This document shows positions 25,286-33,423 of a DNA stretch of 50,556 bases, one piece after another. Origin of the DNA: Candidatus Binataceae bacterium (GTDB lineage: Bacteria; Desulfobacterota; Binatia; Binatales; Binataceae); NCBI GenBank assembly GCA_030038355.1, contig JASHPB010000306.1, positions 1 to 50,556 of the forward strand, in the 5' to 3' direction. The translations under genes were made by a program, and so were the position numbers. Numbering within the stretch: position 1 is the first letter of the stretch; each line of letters begins with the position of its first letter. The notes below the pieces were generated by a model. The model had not been told where the DNA came from. It saw only the letters and a program-made list of their open reading frames with translations, and ran no database searches.

Positions 25286-26442
25286 CGATGCCGATGAAGG
25301 GAATCGAAACGAAACTCATTCACGCGGGCGAGCCTCAGCCGCGAATCGGTGGCGCGGTGGCGACGCCGATTTTCCAGTCGTCGACCTTCGTCTATGAAGG
25401 CCAAGCCGATTATCACGACCTCAAGTACATCCGCCTCAGCAACACACCCAACCATGACGTACTGCATGCGCGCCTCGCGGCAGTCGAAGGTTCGGAGCGC
25501 GCGCTAGTGGCGTCAAGCGGGATGGCGGCAATTTCAGCGACGCTGATAACCATCGTGGGCGGCGGCGGCCATATGCTCGCGCAGGATTGCCTCTACGGCG
25601 GAACACACGATCTTCTGACGCAGGACTTCCCGCGCCTCGGGATTGAGGTCGATTTCATCGACGCTAATGAGCCAGCCACCTGGCGCGAGGCTCTCAAGAG
25701 CAACACGAAGGCAATCTACGTCGAGACGATCTCGAACCCGCTGATGCAGGTCGGCGACCTGATAGCGGCTGCGGACTTTGCGCGCACGCACAAGTTGGTC
25801 TCCATGGTCGATAACACCTTCGCGAGTCCGGTCAATTTTCGGCCGCACGAGGCGGGCTTCGATCTCTCGCTGCACAGCGCGACGAAGTATCTGAACGGCC
25901 ACGGCGACATCGTGGCCGGCGCCGTGATCGGACGCGCGGGACTCATCAAGAGCATCAAGCGCACGCTCGATCACCTTGGTGGATCGCTCGACCCGCACGC
26001 ATGCTTTCTGCTCGAGCGGGGCATGAAAACGCTTGCGGTCCGGGTCCGATACCAGAATGAGAGCGCGCTCAAAATCGCGCGCTTTCTTGAGCAGCATCGC
26101 GCAGTCGCGCGCGTCAACTATCCCGGACTCGAAAGCCATCCGGCGAACCTTCGCGCATGCGAGCTCTTCGACGGATTTGGCGCGATGCTCAGCTTCGAGT
26201 TGAAGGACGGAGTTATGGCGGCGGAGCGCTTTCTCTCGCGCGTCATGATTCCGATCGTCGCGCCAAGCCTTGGCGGCGTCGAGTCGCTAATCACGAGGCC
26301 GGCGATCACGTCGCACGCTGGGATGTCGCCGGAGGATCGCGAGCGCGCCGGAATCTCCGACGCGCTGATTCGGCTCTCCGTTGGCCTCGAGGCAAGCGAG
26401 GATTTGATCGAGGACTTCGAGACCGCACTCGCTGATTCCTGA
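25282..26442 (+). CDS. Cys/Met metabolism PLP enzyme (cystathionine synthase/lyase or MetZ type)
   Basis: This 386-residue fold-type I PLP enzyme belongs to the trans-sulfuration family. It shows ETKLIHAGEPQPRIGGAV, TPIFQSSTFVY, ALVASSGMAAISATL, GGTHDLL, IYVETISNPLMQV, MVDNTFASPVNFRPHEAGF, the PLP lysine K202 in SATKYLNGHGDIVAG, and the C-terminal APSLGGVESLITRPA and RLSVGLEASEDLIEDFE. The reaction cannot be fixed by eye: cystathionine gamma-synthase, gamma-lyase, methionine gamma-lyase and O-succinylhomoserine sulfhydrylase (MetZ) share these motifs. The start ATG 25282 has GGGGAG five bases upstream; the longer open frame from 25228 is unlikely. No met or cys gene is nearby. It is divergent from thiO. 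Confidence 0.9.
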   Translation: MTMPMKGIETKLIHAGEPQPRIGGAVATPIFQSSTFVYEGQADYHDLKYIRLSNTPNHDVLHARLAAVEGSERALVASSGMAAISATLITIVGGGGHMLAQDCLYGGTHDLLTQDFPRLGIEVDFIDANEPATWREALKSNTKAIYVETISNPLMQVGDLIAAADFARTHKLVSMVDNTFASPVNFRPHEAGFDLSLHSATKYLNGHGDIVAGAVIGRAGLIKSIKRTLDHLGGSLDPHACFLLERGMKTLAVRVRYQNESALKIARFLEQHRAVARVNYPGLESHPANLRACELFDGFGAMLSFELKDGVMAAERFLSRVMIPIVAPSLGGVESLITRPAITSHAGMSPEDRERAGISDALIRLSVGLEASEDLIEDFETALADS

Positions 26443-26479
26443 AGAGCGCACTTTTTGAGAGCAAACATCTGACAGCGCG

Positions 26480-27401
26480 AACAGATCATCGGGCACACAT
26501 CGCTCGAGCTCGGTTTCTGGATCGATCAAACGGCCAACAATAGAGTTCGCCGAGGAGCTGGCAAAAGCCGGCGAGCTTCGCGAGTTCGAGCAGGAGATCC
26601 GCACCCGCGATGGCCGCACGATGCTGTCGCTGACCGCGTGCCGATGGACATCAACGGCGAGTAAATGCGTGGCCTCATTTTCGCGCGACATCACCGCCAC
26701 GAAACGCGTCCAGCGTGAGCGCGAAGCGGCGCGCGCGGCAGCACTTGCCGGATCGCGGGCCAAGGCCGAATTTCTGTCCAGTATGTCACACGAAATCAGG
26801 ACGCCGATGAACTTCGATTCTCGGCATGACCGACATGCTGATGTACCTGAAGAACACTCCCTAGCTGCTGCAAGAGGTAGAAAATGGGCACGAGGCGATC
26901 GATCGATTTACAGCGGGCAGCTACGCCGTCGATCTGATGGATATCCAGATGCGTGTAGTCGATGGCTAGGATGCGGTGCTCGCAATTCGACGATGGGAAC
27001 GCGAGCACAACTTGTCACCAGCTAGGAGGCCGTCAAGAAAGCTACCCTGTTGAAGGCGATTCGCGATGCAGTCTCGCCTGCTCGGGTGATGGGCCGTGCA
27101 GATCGCGAAGGGGGCAGCATGAGCGCACCGGTGAGAGTCGAGGTTGATGAAAGCCTCGCCGATCTCGTGGCGGAGTTCCTTGCAGGCAAACGGCTCGATC
27201 TCGAGAGACTCCGCGACTCATTTGCGCCGCGCACAATTATGCCGAAGGCGAGCGCCTCGGCCATCGCCTCAAGGTGACGGCGGCGCTTACCGCTTCGTCT
27301 CGCTGAGCAGCATAGGAAGGCGGTTGGGAGAAGCCGCCGAGCGGCACGACGATGCTGCAATCCTGTCGCACGCAGTCGCGTCGCTCGACTGTTTCGATTA
27401 A
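26480..27401 (+). pseudogene. Decayed hybrid histidine kinase (PAS-HisKA-REC-HPt) with internal deletions
   Basis: Translation across frames gives, in order, a PAS domain (EQIIGHTSLELGFWID, EFAEELAKAGELREFEQEIR, TRDGRTMLSL, FSRDITATKRVQREREAARA), the kinase H-box AKAEFLSSMSHEIRTPMN (His codon 26789-26791), then after a jump the second half of a receiver (VENGHEAIDRFTAGSYAVDL, MDIQMRVVDG, stop, DAVLAIRRWEREHNL), then after a second jump the receiver end (VKKATLLKAIRDAVS) and an HPt domain (VDESLADLVAEFLAGKRLDL, RLGHRLK, DGGAYRFVSLSSIGRRLGEA) ending at TAA 27399. The whole HATPase domain, the start of the receiver and the stretch carrying the receiver's conserved Thr/Ser region are missing, and several frameshifts and stops occur. 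This is a true pseudogene, not only a frame error. No intact open frame here deserves a gene call. Confidence 0.85.
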
Positions 27402-27528
27402 ATCGACATCGTGTAATGCGAGATGGAAGAGTAATCGTGCCCTCAACACCTTCAATGGGGCGATCGCCTGCGGGCCGCGCAGTTGCGCATGCTTTAGCGG
27501 CGATGCTAGCGATCGAGGCGGGTTCGCG

Positions 27529-28287
27529 ATGCCTCCGTTCTCAATACCGGCCTTTCGCCGCTCGCCCATCCTGTCGGCGGTTGCTCTCCTTCTCGCGCCC
27601 TTTCTGCTTGTGGCCGGGCTCCACGCCGATGAAATTCCTGATTCGGTCGCTGAATACTCGAGCACTCTTTCCAATCTGATGAAATCTCACGGCCGCGAGT
27701 CGCTCGAGCCGGTCTTCGAAGCCGGGATGAAAACGACCGCCCGCCTGCAGGCGGTTCTGCCCTCGCTCACAGAGGCGCAGTATCAGCAGGTTCAGCACGA
27801 GATGCAGGGATTCGTCGTCGTGCGCCATCTGGGCGAGCATAGCCTCGTGCGCCCAAATGTCAGTTTCTTCAAGTCACTCGCAAAGAAGAAGGGAACGAAA
27901 GCTGACCGCGCGTTCTTCGATATTTACGAGCAGACCGAGCCCGACGGCAACGGCGAATTCCCCGCTTATGTTCGCGCGGAACCCAACCGTGAGACTGGAT
28001 GCACGATGTTCGCGGGTAAGAAGCTCGGCGATCTCTATCGCGGATGGCTAACGTTCAGGACCGCGAATCCTGACGCGTACGCCAACGAAGCACAGGGCGA
28101 GACCGACGCGATCGAAAACGAACTCGAGTCAGGGATCTGCTCCTGCGATTCAGCAGATGCGACCGCGACGGGCCTTCAATCGTTCGTCGATACTTTTCCG
28201 AATCTGCCGATGACCCCGAAGATCAAAGCCCGCATCGCGACGATCCGCTCGGGAACGTCAAGCTTCCGTTTTGATTGCAAAGCCTGA
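27529..28287 (+). CDS. Exported protein, unknown function
   Basis: This 252-residue protein starts at ATG 27529, giving a good signal peptide (ILSAVALLLAPFLLVAGLHA, cleavage near residue 34 before DEIP). Longer upstream reading runs into the kinase remnant and is rejected. The mature protein is mostly helical at first (SVAEYSSTLSNLMKSHGRES, LEPVFEAGMKTTARLQAVLP, LTEAQYQQVQHEMQGFVVVR), then mixed, with cysteines in ETGCTMFAGKKLGDLYRGW, GICSCDSADATATG and the C-terminal FRFDCKA that could form disulfides. I do not recognise a family. It stands alone between two pseudogenes. It is probably periplasmic, and codon use looks native. Confidence 0.78.
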   Translation: MPPFSIPAFRRSPILSAVALLLAPFLLVAGLHADEIPDSVAEYSSTLSNLMKSHGRESLEPVFEAGMKTTARLQAVLPSLTEAQYQQVQHEMQGFVVVRHLGEHSLVRPNVSFFKSLAKKKGTKADRAFFDIYEQTEPDGNGEFPAYVRAEPNRETGCTMFAGKKLGDLYRGWLTFRTANPDAYANEAQGETDAIENELESGICSCDSADATATGLQSFVDTFPNLPMTPKIKARIATIRSGTSSFRFDCKA

Positions 28288-28348
28288 ATCGAAGCGCCGT
28301 CGGCTCGCAAGATCGCGGCGCTAGATACAGGGAGCTAATGCGGATCCA

Positions 28349-28825
28349 CTACTGCGCCAGATATCGCGCGATGTCGACGTTTCTGACGGGGCGAAGCGTC
28401 GCACCTGCGGCGACAACTGCCCCTGGGGACTGAGTAAAGACCATTCCCCTGGCTTCGCTGCATTCCTCCTTACTATCCGTGAAGGGGGTCGTCACGATCC
28501 CGTTCTCGCCGTATGACTGGTCAAGAGTGCCGTGGAAAGAACCAGGGCGACGGCGAAGGCATTGGACTGCGTAGACCTTCGGTCAATGTTGAAAAATCTG
28601 ACTGCCGCACCCGCGAGGGCTACGTGAAGTGGGCCCAAACTGCCATTGCCGATTAGCACCGGTTTGGCAGCGAAGTTGGGAATCGTTGGCTGCGCCGTCC
28701 CGCAAAATAATTTTGCCGTCGACCCCGAAGACCGGAGCCAACCCCCCCGGAGCACAAAGCACCGATCCCCAACCAGATCCGCGCTGAGTGCAATAATCGC
28801 GGAAGCCGCAAACGCTTTATTCATC
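28349..28825 (-). pseudogene. Broken delta-60 repeat (DUF5122 beta-propeller) protein gene
   Basis: On the minus strand, ATG 28825 begins a signal-peptide-like MNKAFAASAIIALSADLVG. After a frame change near a run of seven C (28742-28748), the second frame reads GGLAPVFGVDGKIILRDGAA NDSQ, split here to respect length limits. After a further change it reads GTLDQSYGENGIVTTPFTD, SEARGMVFTQSPGAVVAAGA and VRNVDIARYLAQ to TAG 28349. These match delta-60 repeats (LDxSFGxxGxVTT...A.Q.DGKIVVAG). The remnant is short for the family and has at least three frame changes. The open 28492-28863 frame alone reads through the wrong frame for most of its length, so it should not be annotated as a gene. It lies just downstream of nuoG on the same strand. 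Confidence 0.65.
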
Positions 28826-28884
28826 GCAGTCCCCGCTTCATTACCAATTTGACTCAGCATCACTGATCGAATCGAAACCGAGAA

Positions 28885-30468
28885 TTAGCCGGCGAGATCG
28901 CGGCCGTGCTCACCAAGGCCCTCGAGGCTGAGACCTTTGAAGGCCGGCTCTTCGGCAGCCATCTGCCTGAAAATCGCCGCTGCGGACTGCGCCCGCTCGA
29001 CGCCCTCCAGCGCACGTCCGAGACGTGCAATCGCCTCGATTGCCGATAGCGCTTGCCCCGGTGGCGGAAACGCTTCGTAGAGACGCTGCACCCGCCCTTT
29101 GAAATTGGTAAAACTGCCTTCGAGCTCCGGATACGCGGCGATCGGCCACACCTGGTTCGCCATCTGGCAGGTCTCATTGGCATCAGTCGAGAGCACCAGC
29201 AGATAGTCGAGCGCGCCAAACTTGCGCATGAATTCCTGCTCGCCCATAGCGCGCACCAGGTCTGCGCGCAGCATGATCAGCATCTTGAGTTGACCGGCAC
29301 CCACGGCTGACGCGAGCGATTCGAGACCATCGGGGGGCAGGCCAAGCGCGGCGAGGCCGCGCGTGTTCGGATTCTTGTTGGCGCGGATGAGCAGGTCATC
29401 GTCACCGCTCGCGTTCGGCGGCGACCAGGTGAACGCGGCGATTTTCTCAGAACCGATCGTGTCCTTGATCAGCTTCTTCAACGCGAACGCTTCTTCATTG
29501 GTCGACTGAGCACCGATCACCGCGCCGATCGCATTGGCACCGAAGTCGCTGCCGATATTCTTGATGATGCTGGCGGAGCGGCGCAATGCCTCGGCCCAGG
29601 TCTCGGCCACCAGCTCATCCTTCTGCTGCACGAGCGGCACCGTGAGCCGCGTCTCCTGCTGCAACTCGGGGAAACTGTGCCGGCCTTCGTCGCACATCCA
29701 GTAGCTGTTTACGTCGGGATTGTAGCGCGGCTTGAAGCGGTAGATCCGCCCGCGATGATAGTGGATGTCGATCGAGCAGCCGCGCTCGCATCCGCCGCAC
29801 ACTGAAGGCCTGCGGTGCAGGTACCAGACCCGCATGCGGAAGCGGAAATCCTTTTCGGTCAGGGCGCCGACCGGACAGATGTCGATCACGTTGCCGGCGT
29901 ACTTGTTGTTGATCGGCTGGCCGGGGTTTATCTCGATTCGGTTGTGGTCACCACGCTCGAAGATCGCGAGCTCACTCGTGTGTGTGACCTCATCGAAGAA
30001 GCGCGTGCATCGCGCGCATAGGATGCATCGTTCCTGGTCGAGCATCACTCCAGCGCCGATGTCGAGCGCCTTACCCTTGCGGTTTTTCTCGGCGAGCGGA
30101 AAGCGCGACGGCCGCTCGTCATAATCCATGTAGTAATCTTGCAGCTTGCACTCGCCTGCTTGGTCGCACACCGGGCAATCGATCGGATGATTGATCAGCA
30201 GGAACTCCAGCACCGCGCGCTGTGCGGCCTTGGTCTTCTGGCTGGTCGTGTGAACGACCATGCCCTCGGCAACCTTGGTATTACAAGCGATCTGCAGCTT
30301 AGGCGCCTTTTCGATCTCAACCAGGCACATTCTGCAGTTGCCCGGTATGCTAAGCCCTGGATGATAACAGTAGTGCGGAATCTCGATGTCGAGTTTCTCG
30401 GCCGCCTGGATCAGGTTCACGCCGTCAGCGACTTCGACTTGCTTGCCGTCAATCGTGAGCTTGGGCAT
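28885..30468 (-). CDS. nuoG: NADH-quinone oxidoreductase subunit G (short form)
   Basis: This 527-residue complex I subunit carries electrons from NuoF toward the quinone arm. Ligands visible are the 2Fe-2S set C34, C45, C48, C62; the N5-type set H94, C98, C101, C107; the N4-type set C148, C151, C154, C198; and a complete N7-type motif C224-x2-C227-x3-C231-x27-C259. The molybdopterin-like domain follows but is cut short, since many NuoG proteins are 650-900 residues. It ends near a GLSLEGLGEHGRDLAG tail. Start ATG 30468 gives the family N-terminus MPKLTIDGKQVEV. It is 16 bases after nuoF. A related soluble NADH hydrogenase or formate dehydrogenase subunit is possible but less likely given nuoB in the same operon. 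Confidence 0.92.
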   Translation of the reverse strand: MPKLTIDGKQVEVADGVNLIQAAEKLDIEIPHYCYHPGLSIPGNCRMCLVEIEKAPKLQIACNTKVAEGMVVHTTSQKTKAAQRAVLEFLLINHPIDCPVCDQAGECKLQDYYMDYDERPSRFPLAEKNRKGKALDIGAGVMLDQERCILCARCTRFFDEVTHTSELAIFERGDHNRIEINPGQPINNKYAGNVIDICPVGALTEKDFRFRMRVWYLHRRPSVCGGCERGCSIDIHYHRGRIYRFKPRYNPDVNSYWMCDEGRHSFPELQQETRLTVPLVQQKDELVAETWAEALRRSASIIKNIGSDFGANAIGAVIGAQSTNEEAFALKKLIKDTIGSEKIAAFTWSPPNASGDDDLLIRANKNPNTRGLAALGLPPDGLESLASAVGAGQLKMLIMLRADLVRAMGEQEFMRKFGALDYLLVLSTDANETCQMANQVWPIAAYPELEGSFTNFKGRVQRLYEAFPPPGQALSAIEAIARLGRALEGVERAQSAAAIFRQMAAEEPAFKGLSLEGLGEHGRDLAG

Positions 30469-30484
30469 CGGTGAATCTCGCCGG

Positions 30485-31777
30485 CTAAGCTGCCTGCGCC
30501 TTGGCTTCCGCGGACTTGAACGGGCATCGGCCCAACTTGATGTGCGCTTCGAACTCGCCGCGGAACTTTGTCACGTAGCTCTTCACCGGCATCGCGATGC
30601 TGTCGGCGAGCACGCAGATAGTGTTGCCGACCATGTTGTCCGAGATGTTGTTGAGCAGGTCGAGCTGTTCGATCCTGCCCTGCCCCGCTTCCATCTCGTT
30701 CATGATCTTCTCAATCCAACCGCATCCTTCGCGGCATGGGGTACACTGTCCGCACGACTCGTGATGGTAGAAGTGCGCGGTCGCTCGCAGCATGTCGACC
30801 ATGCAAGTGTCCTCGTGCATCACGATCACGACGCCCGAGCCCATCGCCGATCCGATCGCGCGCATCGAATCGAAATCGAAAATCGCTCGCTCTGATTCTT
30901 CCTTATTAAGCACCGGGAAAGACGAGCCGCCGGGGATAACGCCCTTAAGCGTCTTGCCGTCGAGCATCCCGCCGCCGATGTCGTAGATCATATCTTTGAT
31001 CGGCATGCCCATCGGGAGCTCGTACAGCCCCGGCTTGTTGACGTGCCCCGAGAGGCACACGAGCTTGGTGCCGGGACTCTTCTCGGGGCCGATCGCTTTG
31101 TACCAATCCGCTCCGCGATTGATGATGTGTGGAACGTTCGACAGCGTCTCGATATTGTTGACTACGGTCGGGCAACCGAACGCGCCCTGGATCGCGGGAA
31201 ACGGAGGTCGGTTGCGCGGATAGCCGCGCTTGCCCTCGAGCGATTCGAGCAGCGCGCTCTCTTCGCCGCAGATGTAGGCACCGGCACCCCGGTGCGTCCA
31301 GATTTCGACATCGTAGCCGGAGCCCATTACATTCTTGCCAACATACCCGCGCGCGCGAGCTTCGGCGAGCGCGGCATCGATGCTGCGCTTCTGCACAGTA
31401 AATTCTCCGCGCATGTAGATGTAAGCGGTATGCGATCCGACGGCGCGGCAGGTTATAAGGATGCCCTCGATAATGCCGTGCGGGTCGTTTTCGAACTGGT
31501 AGCGATTGGCGAACGTTCCCGGCTCGCTCTCATCGCCGTTGACACAGACGTAAACCGGCTTCTTCGAATCCTTGGGAATGAAGCTCCACTTTGTGCCAGT
31601 AGGGAATGCCGCGCCGCCGCGCCCGCGGAGATTCGAGTTCTTTACCTCGTTGATAATATCCTCGGGCTTCATGTCGAAGAACGCCTTGCGCGCGGCCGCG
31701 TAGCCGTTATTGGCAAGATAGACGTCGAGTTTCTTGAGGTCAGGGATATCCAGCCAGCGAGTCAGTATCCGTTCCAT
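30485..31777 (-). CDS. nuoF: NADH-quinone oxidoreductase subunit F
   Basis: This 430-residue subunit oxidises NADH and carries FMN and one 4Fe-4S cluster. Motifs are the NADH/FMN-binding RGRGGAAFPTGTKW (51-64), VCVNGDESEPGTF (77-89), GAGAYICGEESALLESLEGK (164-183), the SLBB segment GHVNKPGLYELPMG, and the cluster cysteines C342, C345, C348 (SCGQCTPCREGCGW) and C388. Length and order are normal. It lies 18 bases after nuoB and 16 before nuoG. The usual partner NuoE, a thioredoxin-like 2Fe-2S protein normally just upstream of nuoF, is absent here and must be elsewhere or replaced. Confidence 0.96.
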   Translation of the reverse strand: MERILTRWLDIPDLKKLDVYLANNGYAAARKAFFDMKPEDIINEVKNSNLRGRGGAAFPTGTKWSFIPKDSKKPVYVCVNGDESEPGTFANRYQFENDPHGIIEGILITCRAVGSHTAYIYMRGEFTVQKRSIDAALAEARARGYVGKNVMGSGYDVEIWTHRGAGAYICGEESALLESLEGKRGYPRNRPPFPAIQGAFGCPTVVNNIETLSNVPHIINRGADWYKAIGPEKSPGTKLVCLSGHVNKPGLYELPMGMPIKDMIYDIGGGMLDGKTLKGVIPGGSSFPVLNKEESERAIFDFDSMRAIGSAMGSGVVIVMHEDTCMVDMLRATAHFYHHESCGQCTPCREGCGWIEKIMNEMEAGQGRIEQLDLLNNISDNMVGNTICVLADSIAMPVKSYVTKFRGEFEAHIKLGRCPFKSAEAKAQAA

Positions 31778-31795
31778 CTGACGAGGCCCCGCGCG

Positions 31796-32332
31796 TCAGG
31801 CTGCTTTCGTTTTGGGTGGAAGTCCGAGCAATTTCTGTTTCTGCCCCTGGATTTTCCGCTGCAACGCCATCAGCCCGTCCAGCACCGATTCGGGCCGCGG
31901 CGGGCATCCCGGGACATACACATCAACCGGTACGATTCGATCGATGCCGGGCAGAGTCGCGTAATTGTCGTAGAATCCGCCCGACGAGGCGCACGCGCCG
32001 AAAGCCATCACCCACTTCGGCTCAGCCATCTGATCATAGACGCGCCTTAGAATTGGTCCCTGGCGTATCGTGACCGTGCCGATCACCATCAGCAAGTCGG
32101 CCTGACGGGGAGTGAAGCGCGGCAGCAACGCGCCGAACCGATCGATGTCGTAGGGCGTCGTCGAGAGCGACATATATTCCATCGCGCAGCAGGCGGTCGC
32201 GAATGGATAAGGGAAAATGGAGAACTTGCGCGCCCATCCTATGGCCTTGTCGACGCGCGTCAGCACGGCAGTGTCGCCGAGCAGAGTTTCTTCGCCCTTG
32301 CTGAGTGCGGAATCGTTGTTTGCTTCAGCCAT
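31796..32332 (-). CDS. nuoB: NADH-quinone oxidoreductase subunit B
   Basis: This 178-residue subunit holds cluster N2, which passes electrons to quinone. Ligands C48 and C49 (FATACCAMEYMSLS), C114 (FGACASSGGFYDNY) and C143 (VPGCPPRPE) are all present, as is the arginine-rich loop PRFTPRQADLLMVIGTVT. The start has GAGGGATCA upstream. It is the first gene of a nuoB-nuoF-nuoG operon; no nuoA, nuoC or nuoD flanks it, and the divergent neighbour is an exported protein. This order is unusual, since nuoB normally sits in nuoABCD. A related hydrogenase small subunit is excluded by the close NuoB pattern. Confidence 0.95.
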   Translation of the reverse strand: MAEANNDSALSKGEETLLGDTAVLTRVDKAIGWARKFSIFPYPFATACCAMEYMSLSTTPYDIDRFGALLPRFTPRQADLLMVIGTVTIRQGPILRRVYDQMAEPKWVMAFGACASSGGFYDNYATLPGIDRIVPVDVYVPGCPPRPESVLDGLMALQRKIQGQKQKLLGLPPKTKAA

Positions 32333-32534
32333 TGATCCCTCAGGCTTCGCTCATCGGGTCCAATTCGAAACTATCAAGCAGGGCGCAAGCCGGTCAATCA
32401 ATCCTAATGAAACGGGGCTTGTAAATGAAGCAAAACTTGCGCTCAGGTTGCCGCGCGATGAACAGACGCCCGCGCGCTTGCCGCCCCTGCCGGCGATCAA
32501 TATATACCGGTGGTCGGAATTGAAGACTCTGAGA

Positions 32535-33422
32535 ATGCTGATCAGGAGGACGCTGGTGCCGAAGCGGGGGCCGAATTTGGTCTTAGTCATGGCGAGTGTG
32601 ATGTTGGCGGGCGTGATTGGCTCCGTGTGCCGTGCGCTGGCTTTGGACGCGCTCTTGCCGCAGCTATCACCTGCTGTGATCACGAATGATTCGCGCAATC
32701 AGCCTTTCGGTGACAATTTCATTCGGCTGATTTACGTGCCACACGGGTTGTCGGTCACGACTCTCGGCAAACCGGGCGCGAGCCGAGCGTTCTTCGGCAA
32801 CAGCCGCTTCTACTCGCCGCCGCTTTCGGCCTCACAAATCGTCGATTTCTTCGGCGGCACGACCAATGGTGCCTTTGACTTGGTGGCGATGCGATGCCAG
32901 CCAAGCAACATCAACCTCGTCGATCCCGAACTCGCCACTTGGCCCAAGGTCGCGCAGTTCCTTCTCGACGATCTCACGCCCGCACCCTCATGCCCCGGCT
33001 CATCAACATCAGATCAAGCGTATTGCCTTGCGAAGAACTTCGAGGACCCGTCGAATCAGCCGTTGATACTGAGCCTGTTCAACGCGATCTCCTTCGCCAA
33101 GGACCTCTACTCGATCAACAACTTCGACGGCGGCAATTTAATCAACGCCCTTTACGGAATCGGCAACAGTAGCAGCGGCCTCGGTTTTTCGGTGAAGGGC
33201 AGCGCGAATCAAAGCTTCAGCGCGGAGCAGACTCTGGTGAATTCCGTGGTGCCCGAGTACCTGCTGAAGAATGTGACGCTTGCGCAGGCGAACTGCCGCT
33301 GCGTGCAATTGCCGGCATACAATGGCCGCGACCAGCAGCCGCTCTCGATAACGTTCGTCTGGAATCGCGGCAGTCTCGACGGCGGCGCCTGCCGCACCGT
33401 GAAACGAATCCTGCCGTTCTGA
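32535..33422 (+). CDS. Exported cysteine-containing protein, unknown function
   Basis: This 295-residue protein from ATG 32535 has a basic N-terminus (MLIRRTLVPKRG) and a hydrophobic signal segment (LVLVMASVMLAGVIGSVC), with likely cleavage near ALA at residue 36. The mature chain is Asn/Ser-rich with several cysteines (MRCQPSN, PSCPGSSTSDQAYC, NCRCVQLP, GACRTV) suggesting disulfides in the envelope. Other recognisable text is DNFIRLIYVPHGLSVTTLGK and FSVKGSANQSFSAEQTLVNS. I do not recognise a family. The open frame extends upstream to 32217 over nuoB, but that part is antisense to nuoB and lacks a signal peptide. It is convergent with the alcohol dehydrogenase gene, one base apart. Confidence 0.75.
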   Translation: MLIRRTLVPKRGPNLVLVMASVMLAGVIGSVCRALALDALLPQLSPAVITNDSRNQPFGDNFIRLIYVPHGLSVTTLGKPGASRAFFGNSRFYSPPLSASQIVDFFGGTTNGAFDLVAMRCQPSNINLVDPELATWPKVAQFLLDDLTPAPSCPGSSTSDQAYCLAKNFEDPSNQPLILSLFNAISFAKDLYSINNFDGGNLINALYGIGNSSSGLGFSVKGSANQSFSAEQTLVNSVVPEYLLKNVTLAQANCRCVQLPAYNGRDQQPLSITFVWNRGSLDGGACRTVKRILPF

Positions 33423-33423
33423 T

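Noticed and set aside
28492..28863. Minus-strand open frame of 123 codons downstream of nuoG
   Set aside because: Its start looks like a signal peptide, but beyond it the delta-60 motifs lie in other frames, so the listed frame is not a real product.
31043..32050. Plus-strand open frame of 335 codons over nuoF and nuoB
   Set aside because: It is a shadow of two well-supported genes; its composition is Arg/Ala/Asp-rich without motifs.
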